DNA of 64,000 bases. It comes from Chloranthus sessilifolius. Its lineage: Eukaryota; Streptophyta; Magnoliopsida; Chloranthales; Chloranthaceae. The stretch covers positions 73,333,597 to 73,397,596 of the forward strand of contig CM037590.1 in the NCBI GenBank assembly GCA_021018995.1, given 5' to 3'. Position numbers and translations under genes: made by a program. Positions 57,213 to 64,000 of the stretch are shown here, piece by piece. How positions within the stretch are numbered: the stretch's first letter is position 1; every line of letters starts with the position of its first letter. The notes under the pieces are model-generated. The model was not told where the DNA came from and made no database searches. It was given only the letters and a program-made list of their open reading frames with translations.

Positions 57213-57416
57213 TTAGTAAACTTTAATTTGAATGAAGTAATATACTTTCCAATTTGCGCCTGTGGAAAGCAGAGAATCCCTATTAAACAAATTGTCAAGT
57301 AAGCCACGCTCGATGTTGAAATTTATGATTGCTTCAGCTAAATCATTATCCTCTTCGGCATTAAAGAAGCATCCTCGCTTCCTCGCATCACAGACCTCTA
57401 ATAAATAATTCCAACA
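57213..57416 (-). pseudogene. Exon-like open frame in CACTA, unknown
   Basis: 67 codons without a start methionine on minus, including CDARKRGCFFNAEEDNDLA and FNIERGLLDNLFNRDSLLST. The composition looks protein-like and an acceptor-like TTTCCACAG lies within. The first codons overlap a duplicated 27-base segment (GAATTATTTATTAGAGGT twice). I do not recognise a family; it may be an untranslated-leader exon, a further captured exon or chance. Confidence 0.25.
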
Positions 57417-58490
57417 TCACAAACCTCTAATAAATAATTCAAACATAACTTATAATATGGTAGTGTCAAAACTGGAAAAATATAAAAAAGACTGAATTAA
57501 TTTCTCTTTGCCAGGTATGAACATGCATCATTGATTTCACCTAAATATATATTTTTTCAAAGTCTAGATTAATGAGAAATTTAAGATATTTTTGAAGTAC
57601 TACCTCCGTTCTACTTGAATCTAACCTTTCAGCTGATCTAATGTCAGTGCTCTTATTCCTGTTTCCAAAAAAAACTAAATCAGATAAGGGAACAGAGAAA
57701 TATGGTATGAAAAAAGATATAGCTAATTGTAACTTGACCAAATTCCCACCAATAGAAGGCAAGCACAGAGCATAGATGGAAAGGTAAAAAGGAAAAATCA
57801 AAATCTCGCCTAAAATAAATAAGAACAATATAATTGTCTCTAGTAAAGATAGTAAAAGATTCCTCTGTTACCTTAGCTACAATTAGAAATAACCCCATGG
57901 CTACCCCCATTGCTACTTGGGAGCCTCCAAGCTATTGTGGCCGCCATCTTCACACAATTTTAGAGTCCTTCAAAGTAACTGATCGAGATCCTTCTCTCCT
58001 CTATAGATCCGTTTTGAAAACTTGTCACATTAGACAAGCAAATGCAGATCAAATCTCTGTTAACCTATAAAAGAACAAATAAGTCAAATATCATCATACA
58101 AGCTCATCCAGTGGATCTATATATCATACAAAATAAGAAAAAAAATAAAATTAGAGTTGAAATCAGAAATAAAAACTGAATCGAGGGTTGAAAATTCAGA
58201 TCCATAGCCGTAACGCAAGCATTCAAGAATGCTAGCAAAGAAAAAAAAATCAGTTATCTTACTTGCTAGTTTTCAGATCGACCGTTCTCCAACTCAATTT
58301 CCCAATTTCCTGAAGAACAAAACGAAAATGCAGTCGATTTCAAAGGGATTTAAGGTTTAGGGTTTGAGCGAGAGAGATTTGAGCAAGAGGGGTTTGAACG
58401 CGAGGGAATGAGGGGGATTTAGGGCTTGAGCGAGAGGGGAGAGGGGAGAGAGGAGAAGGGATAAGGTTTGAGTTCGGGAGAAGAAAAACA
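57417..58490 (-). other. CACTA 5' leader region
   Basis: Between the promoter-like region and the transposase on the minus strand. GA-rich in plus (58370-58480), so a CT-rich leader in transcript sense, followed by several hundred bases of unassigned, probably intronic, sequence. Open frames 57541-57910 (minus) and 57834-58070 (plus) have no recognised domain. Confidence 0.45.
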
Positions 58491-58494
58491 TAGC

Positions 58495-58502
58495 CTTATA
58501 TA
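58495..58502 (-). promoter_or_regulatory. TATA box of the CACTA element
   Basis: On minus, TATATAAG lies about 135 bases inside the right terminus, followed by a CT-rich leader. This is where En/Spm-type elements start transcription. Confidence 0.6.
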
Positions 58503-58571
58503 GTGGCCCAATCGGTCGTGGGCTTAAGTGGAGTGGCTGGGTTAGCCCGTTTGGGTCGGCCCAAATCTTAC

Positions 58572-58610
58572 CCTACGCCAACGGCACATTAATTTCAGCC
58601 GTCGGCGTAT
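58572..58610. repeat. Right subterminal hairpin of CACTA
   Basis: CTACGCCAACGGC and GCCGTCGGCGTA are inverted around ACATTAATTTCA, matching the left subterminal arms with a single change. It supports pairing of the two ends as one element. Confidence 0.82.
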
Positions 58611-58638
58611 CCGGTATTTTTTGTATTTTGTAGTGTTA

Positions 58639-58790
58639 GATGGGTCTTATGAAGGTCAGAAGTAGAGTGGATGGAAAGAAGTAAATCCTAATAATGGTGG
58701 ATGATTTCTCGAGATTCACATGGGTTGCCTTCGGTAGAGAGAAGTCATGTAATAATGCCTTGAAGGAATTTGTTGTGGTTATTCTCTAAA
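58639..58790 (+). pseudogene. Copia A integrase core, third piece
   Basis: After the CACTA TSD and the hAT TSD (GATGGGTC), the copia frame resumes: MGLMKVRSRVDGKK, stop, ILIMVDDFSRFTWVAFGREK, then SCNNALKEFVVV. The two Asp of MVDD include the first integrase aspartate region. A stop lies at 58684. After about 58790 the match ends; 58791-58924 is unassigned. Confidence 0.85.
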
Positions 58791-58924
58791 TAGTAGAGGC
58801 CTATATGGTTTTTATCTTTGAAACTTAACCCTTATGGAATTGACTAATGTAATTTAAGATGATGTTACATCTCTGCCAATCACTGTTAATGAAGATGGTG
58901 ATGGCCTTAGGAAATGTTGATATC

Positions 58925-59205
58925 TCAGGTGCCTACATGGGTAGATTGACACGTAATACACATCTAAAAAAGTGACCTGAAATTATGCTTGAGGGTAATG
59001 GAGTCACATGATTTTAGGGTCACTATTTTAAATGTGTGCTACATGTAACAAAAACTAACCGTCTGATGATAGGGGCGTGATCTATAGATCAATTTTGTGA
59101 AAGATGGGGACGAAAAATGATCACCATGCATCATTTAGACTCAAACGATGTGATCAATACATGCCGATTGAAAGCGATTGAAAGAGATTAGGGTGAGAAC
59201 GCTGT
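58925..59205. mobile_element. Half foldback element
   Basis: Only the right arm is convincing: AACCGTCTGATGATAGGGGCG, GATCTATAGATCAATTTTG, GACGAAAAATGATCACC. A short left remnant (AGGTGCCTACATGGGTAG) may be the other end. A CACTA-like terminus (59206) follows directly. Confidence 0.55.
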
Positions 59206-59219
59206 ATTTTGTAGTGAGT

Positions 59220-59643
59220 ATAATGGTACCCATTCTCTAATTATTACATGGAGCCAAAAACATGCTTCAACCCATCACACTTACAGAACACAATCAAAGA
59301 AAAACTAAAATAAATATAGGTAAAGGTAGCTTGATATCATAGACCAAGTAACTTACCTGATTCGACGCTAATATGCTAATATGTAGTCATGCGATAATCG
59401 GATGCCATAGATAGGAGCCACTCAATTTATGACATTTTAGAATTTAGGTTTTCGAAGTCCAAAACTTGTGATTTTTACAAATTTGAAGGCAAAAATCTGC
59501 CTTTTCCCCCAATTTATAACAATTTAGAATTTTGGACAAGATGTTTGGAATATGAACATGGGCTTCAAAGCTCAAAACATTAAAGAATAAAATAAAAAAA
59601 TAATAATTTTATTTTTACCAGGGTTAGTAGGAGTACCTATGGA
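59220..59643. other. Unassigned region
   Basis: AT-rich sequence with no recognisable gene or repeat, up to the TSD of the hAT element at 59636. Confidence 0.5.
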
Positions 59644-60090
59644 TAGGAGGGGTGCAAATGGGTCAGTTCGGGTCCGGGTCATGGGTGAATTGGACCCTAC
59701 CCATTTGGAATTGCATTGGGTCTGGGTCGGGTTTATCTTTAAGAAATTAGACCCTTTTGGGTTTGGGTCAAGGTAGACCTAAATTCGACCCATTGAAGAT
59801 CGGGTTAGGTCTAGGTCGGGTTTGGATGCAGGTTTAGATATAATTTGTTACTTTATGTTCCTTTCAAATGCAAGACGTTCTTATAGAAATTAAACAAACA
59901 TTAACTAATTAGTTTAATAAGAATAGCTAACATATTAAACATATAGGTTAAGCTAATGATCCCTCTCAGAGGAATGTTACACGTATCACATTTCTATCAT
60001 GTTGTCTCATAATCATTGTCTCTAATTTAGGCTAGGGCTATGGAAGGACCTTTAGCTCTTTTACCAAAAAGAAAATCAATGTTAAATCTA

Positions 60091-60190
60091 AGGTATCAAA
60101 TATCGGCCGATACCGGATCTGTATCGATTTTTAGGCAAACTGATATGTATCGACCCCGATATGTATCAGGTATCAGTTGATATGTATCTG

Positions 60191-60268
<78 letters not shown>

Positions 60269-60426
60269 GCCGATACGTAACCATATCAGCCAATACATAT
60301 CGGCGGATTCATATCGGTCCTCCAAATATATAAAGGCCGATACATAACCATATCAGCCAATACATATCGGCGGATTCATATCGGTCCTCCAAGGACCGAT
60401 ATCCGATACCGATTTTGTTACCTTGG
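60091..60426. mobile_element. MITE of the ATATCGGCC family, nested in hAT
   Basis: Flanked by TTAAATCTA (60082-60090, 60427-60435), a 9-bp repeat that can also be read as 8. The ends are AGGTATCAAATATCGGCC and, inverted, CCAAGGTAACAAAATCGG. A 68-base TA array lies inside and a 66-base segment (AGGCCGATACGTAACCATAT onward) is tandemly repeated at about 60266 and 60333. Same family as 13595-13969. Confidence 0.82.
60198..60265. repeat. (TA)n microsatellite within MITE
   Basis: About 68 bases of TA inside the second ATATCGGCC-family MITE. Confidence 0.95.
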
Positions 60427-60612
60427 TTAAATCTAAAGGATCAGAGCTAACCCAAGTGAAACATGGGTTGGATTTGGGTCTTCTCCAACGTGTAGCGGAC
60501 CAGGACCCAATTTCAATCAGCTCCATTTTATCGGGTTCGGGTCGGGTCTAATCGGTTCGGTTCTAGGGTCGGATCCGAGTTGACCAGATCCATTTGCATC
60601 CCTACCTATGGA

Positions 60613-61700
60613 GAAGACGACTTGGTAGCTGCTCGGTCTTCAACGGAGAAGGGAGTTTTTCCATAGAAAGACTTGCTAAACGCCTGTAATTTTTTAGCCT
60701 TACGAGGCAATGGCTTCGTAAGTTGAAAAAATTACATGCAAAGCTAGAGATGATAAAAATAATCGAAAACTGACCGCAATTTGGGTTTTCAATCAGTTTG
60801 TTGACTAAGCGATTCGGTTTCGTTCAAAAAGTTATATTTTTTTGGTTTTCGGTTTTGGTTTCAGTTGCACAATAGTTTAACCCGAATCGAACCGAGTTTA
60901 ACCCGAATCGAACCGAACTGGACCGCTTAATACATTCTCCTAACTTTACACATGTATACAGTATAGTGTATACCTATATAAACTTACTAGATGACTAGCT
61001 TTTACAACTGTAAATATAATATAATAATATATTGCATTCCTCCCAATGCATTTTCTCTCTTGTCTCTTGGCTTCTTTGTTTAGGGTTCAAAACTTTGTCT
61101 TCTCCGGCTGTTTAGGGTTCTCTGAACTTCATCTTCCCCGATTGTTTAGGGTATCCATCTATAAATTCAATAGTCAAGAGTAAGAAGCAACTCAACAGCA
61201 AGTAAAAAGCCCTAGCCTAACTACTCAATCCTGCGAGTTTGATCTTTGATTTCGTCGCAGAAGTAAAAGTAGAAGAGGAACAACAACAACACACCATCGT
61301 ATTCATTTGATTTCAAGGCAACAAATCAAGATTAAAAAGCTTTATGCACAATAAGAGTAAATTGAAATGAATTCACTGCCACACCTAACCAGTATGCAGT
61401 ATCTAGATTTATAATTAAAAAAATTTCTCAACTACAACAAGCTGGAATGAAATCAAAGAATAAGATTCCGGTTGATTTTAAGTGATAAGGCACTACGTCA
61501 AAAAGCCAAAACAACAACTTTTGCAATATACAAAAGAATCACTGCCCAAGCAGTAGTATAATAATCCACTACCAAAATTAATTATTTATTATATTAAGAC
61601 AGTGGTTTAAGTCCTTAACCATCATTATGTAATAATCCCCCTTTATATTTCAATCACAACTGCCGTCTCTCTGAAGCTTCTTCTTTCTCTCTGAAGCCCA
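60613..61700. other. Unassigned region with a 21-bp duplication
   Basis: GTTTAACCCGAATCGAACCGA occurs twice in tandem near 60876-60917. The AGATGATAAAAATAATCGAAAAC segment near 60748 may be a MITE end. The TTTAGGGTT motif recurs three times (61080-61150). No gene is seen. Confidence 0.5.
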
Positions 61701-61730
61701 GCCTCTCTCTCCTCTTCCTCTCCCTCTCCC

Positions 61731-61738
61731 TCTATAAA
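61731..61738 (+). promoter_or_regulatory. Candidate TATA box
   Basis: TATAAAAC follows a long CT-rich stretch (CTCTCTCCTCTTCCTC) and precedes CCTAGATTTTG. The layout resembles a plant promoter with pyrimidine-rich elements, but no supported gene follows. Confidence 0.35.
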
Positions 61739-61768
61739 ACCCTAGATTTTGCACGAGTCTCTCTTAAA

Positions 61769-61939
61769 ATGTCAGTGCAATCCATTTCAAAGTTGTTATA
61801 TGGTGGATCAAGATGGATTGGAGGATTTGAGATGGATCGGGAGCCAGTGAATGCTAATCTAGGTATGTTATATGGTTTTGATCTTGTGGAGCAGAGGATT
61901 TTAGAAGCTGGTGAATGCAGATCTAGGTTTGTTATATGA
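61769..61939 (+). CDS. Short open frame downstream of candidate promoter
   Basis: A 56-codon frame starting at the first ATG after the TATA-like box (MSVQSISKLLYGGSRWIGGF). The tail contains a diverged tandem repeat of about 70 bases (GTGAATGCTAATCTAGGT at 61847, GTGAATGCAGATCTAGGT near 61912). It matches no family I know; TCTAG/GTATGT at 61860 could be a splice donor, in which case only the first 31 codons would be coding. Weak evidence. Confidence 0.18.
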   Translation: MSVQSISKLLYGGSRWIGGFEMDREPVNANLGMLYGFDLVEQRILEAGECRSRFVI

Positions 61940-64000
61940 TTTTTGGTTACATGTTGGTTGATTCTGAGATGAATTGGTTGATTCGTTGATTTTCCAATTC
62001 TTTGAGATGGATTGCTATGGTTAACCAATCTGTTCTTTGTCTGTTTCTCTCTCTCTCTCCTCAATCTCGTTGTCTGTAACGACATGTCAATTTTAGGGGG
62101 TATTAAGGTTAGAATTAGGGTTTTGATGAAGTTGCTTGGAGAATCTGATGGTCGATCTGGACCGTTCAATATGTTGGCCACCTTATGAAATGGTTACAGT
62201 TTGAAGAGCGCACTGATTGAATGGTTTTTGTTATATGATTGGTTGCGATTTTCTTGAATGGTTTATTATTGAAGCATATGATTGTGGATGATTGATGTGA
62301 TGGGTGAGAGCTTCGAATTATTTTTTTTATGATCAGTTGATCACCATTAATTAGATTAGATTAATAGAATGAATGAATAATTGTGCTGCTTCTTAGTTAA
62401 AAACTTTACAGGCAACAGAACTAGCTCTTGTTAATTATACAATTAGTAAACAATTTTCCCCTCATCATGATCATGATGTTGGGAAATAAATTCACCACAA
62501 ATGTAGGAGAACCTCCTTTGTTTTATCCATGACAAACCAGTAAGGGTACGATCCCCTAATTCACTCCCCATTTGCATATCTACAAAATCAAGTTGCCCTT
62601 TTTTTTTTAAATCTCCGGAACAAGTTTAAAATTCTTAGTAGAAATGGAGAATATGCCCCATATAGTAACCTAGATGTGTTACCAACTTTTGTGATATAAT
62701 TGATCAAATGTCCACCAAATCAAAGCTCTTCTTACTCTGCTGTTAACTAACTGCATGTTACTATCTGGTAGGAATTACAACAATTAAGACGGTTAATTTT
62801 TTTTACCCATTGTAGATGATATGTTATGACCAAGGCTCACTTTTGATTGTTTATTTTTCTTATCATATGCCAAATTAAATAAGTGCCACATATGACCAAA
62901 TGTGGACAATGGACTAAAACTAGGACACTAGGTATTATAGTTTATATTAATGTTTGTTACTATTAAAAAATTATACTGTAGTCAGTTCCTATTTTGTCAA
63001 GGAATCCTGTTAGTTTTGATTTAATGCTTTGTTCTTCTTTAGAGGATGGTGGGGAAAAAGATTCAACGATAGGGCTTGGACTTGCATCATAATGGAGCAA
63101 CTTGTTTTTGAGCCCCAGTAGTAATGACAATATAGTAATCGACTGTAATTTGAAGCAGTTAGATTATAAGTAATTAGGGTGGTCAGGCTCGGTTTTTAGA
63201 CGCAATTAAATATTGTATCATTTAGTCCGATCTGACACATTAACACCCCAACCGCCATAAACATATTAGGTAATGGTGCGAATGGGTCAGTCAACCTGGA
63301 CCCAAGCGACATTCCGTAATTTTTCCCGTTATAGGTGTCACTCTCAAGTTTTCTCTTTATTGATTCATATTTATGAGTAGAAATAATTTATCATTAGGTA
63401 TTTTTTCGACATTTTATTGCAGTCGGCCAAACTGCCTGGCATTTGCCCTACCCTAGGTCCCAGTGGGGGGCATCCCCCCCAACCCCCTCCTTGTCCAACT
63501 TCACCCAAGAGTACATATTTAGGGTCAAGAGATAATTATGTTGTCCCATGGGTTACGTGACCATATGGAAATAATTACCATCATTGTTTGTTTTAAGATC
63601 CCCATGTGCTAATTAGTCCTAAATAAAAGATTACCCATCTACTTCATAAAGAACAGAATAGTCATTTATCTTTAAAAAATGTGTTTAAATTGCAAAGGGG
63701 ATTTAGTACTTCCAATGAACTTTGATATTAATTTTTATCAATAAAGGAAAAACTTCCAATTTGAGTATTGTCATATTTAATTTAGATCTCTTATTCATAT
63801 AACTTTCTTAATACTTACTGATCAAATTACAAGAACCTTGTTGTATATTACTTCCAAATGTGATGAAATTGGCGTGTTGATACCTTATTTTCTTTTCATA
63901 GTTGAAGATTCTGAATGCTTTGAAATCCGAAAACAAGATGCATTGTCGATGTTACGAATAATGCCTAGAATGTCTCTAAGCTTGAATCACCTCGTAGAAT
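61940..64000. other. Low-repeat region without recognised gene
   Basis: About 2 kb with no transposon signature except a hAT-like end fragment near 63272 (GGTGCGAATGGGTCAG, resembling 59650). A short hairpin GGGGGG-CAT-CCCCCC lies at 63463. A final open frame (63903 to the window end, VEDSECFEIRKQDALSMLRI) follows an acceptor-like TTTTCATAG, so an exon may start here, but it is cut by the window edge. Confidence 0.4.

Larger units (their letters stand above)
44857..58635 (-). mobile_element. CACTA (En/Spm) transposon with captured host exons
   Basis: A 13,779-base element with ends CACTACAAAATA and TATTTTGTAGTG. The 3-bp TSD is CTA (44854-44856) versus TTA (58636-58638), with one change. Subterminal TACGCCGACGGC hairpins occur at the left (45010-45330) and right (58572-58610). 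It carries a TNP2-type transposase and a Ptta/TNPA-type gene on minus, plus pieces of three host genes, a LINE fragment and two foldback elements. Both transposase genes are decayed. Confidence 0.92.
18100..58800 (+). mobile_element. Copia element A, split into three pieces
   Basis: Three collinear pieces of one Ty1/copia element: gag (18100-20330, itself split by a hAT element), gag-pre-integrase and integrase start (43885-44264), and integrase core (58639-58790). Between them lie element B and the hAT-plus-CACTA insertion. The integrase phrase HFDLMG at about 44212-44226 is resumed by MVDDFSRFTWVAF at 58691. The gag wording is closest to sirevirus-type copia gag. LTRs and RT were not found, so the outer ends are lost. 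Confidence 0.75.
59644..60604. mobile_element. Non-autonomous hAT element, 961 bp
   Basis: Perfect 8-bp TSD CCTATGGA (59636-59643, 60605-60612). The ends are TAGGAGGGGTGCAAATGG and, inverted, TAGGGATGCAAATGG. Subterminal zones are rich in GGGTCGGGTC-type words on both sides. It contains a nested MITE (60091-60426). No transposase. Confidence 0.92.

Overview
This window is a stretch of plant nuclear DNA made almost entirely of transposable elements. The evidence is plant-type Ty1/copia and Ty3/gypsy retrotransposons primed by initiator tRNA-Met, an En/Spm (CACTA) transposon, hAT-type elements with 8-bp target-site duplications (TSDs), exons with plant splice sites, and long (TA)n arrays. No rRNA, tRNA or CRISPR array was seen, and no complete host gene. 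The species cannot be named from the sequence; an angiosperm with a large, repeat-rich genome fits best.

Layout. 1-7970 is a decayed Tekay/Del-type chromovirus: partial 5' LTR, primer-binding site, gag, protease, RT, RNase H, integrase, chromodomain, polypurine tract and partial 3' LTR. 8150-17935 is a mosaic of LTR fragments, a reverse-oriented copia-like LTR with a 235-bp tandem duplication, foldback elements, MITEs and microsatellites. 18100-58800 is one nested block. Copia element A is split by copia element B (20363-43879). B is split by a hAT element holding a solo LTR (21680-25077), by Athila/Tat-like element C (27411-41673), and by a second hAT element (42069-42903). C carries an inverted LTR of its own family (D, 33084-37200), which itself contains solo LTR E (34026-36619). 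Further right, A is split by a hAT element (44265-44856) whose last three bases took a 13.8-kb CACTA transposon (44857-58635). 58640-61700 holds the last recognisable piece of A, a half foldback element, a 961-bp hAT element with a nested MITE, and unassigned DNA. 61700-64000 is low-repeat DNA with a promoter-like TATA/CT-rich segment but no recognised gene.

The most interesting object is the CACTA element. It reads leftward and has a decayed TNP2-type transposase, a second gene of the Ptta/TNPA type, and subterminal hairpins built on TACGCCGACGGC. It also carries three pieces of host protein-coding genes: a terminal CCT-domain exon of a pseudo-response regulator, a complete phase-0 C2-domain exon of a CLB1/synaptotagmin-like gene, and a receptor-like kinase fragment joined directly to a LINE reverse transcriptase. 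This looks like a gene-capturing (Pack-CACTA type) transposon.

Nearly every coding frame is broken by stops and frameshifts, so these elements look inactive. TSDs were read directly for C (GTATG), D (CCTAT), E (GTTTA), solo LTR F (ATGAT) and seven 8- or 9-bp cases, which makes the insertion order reliable.
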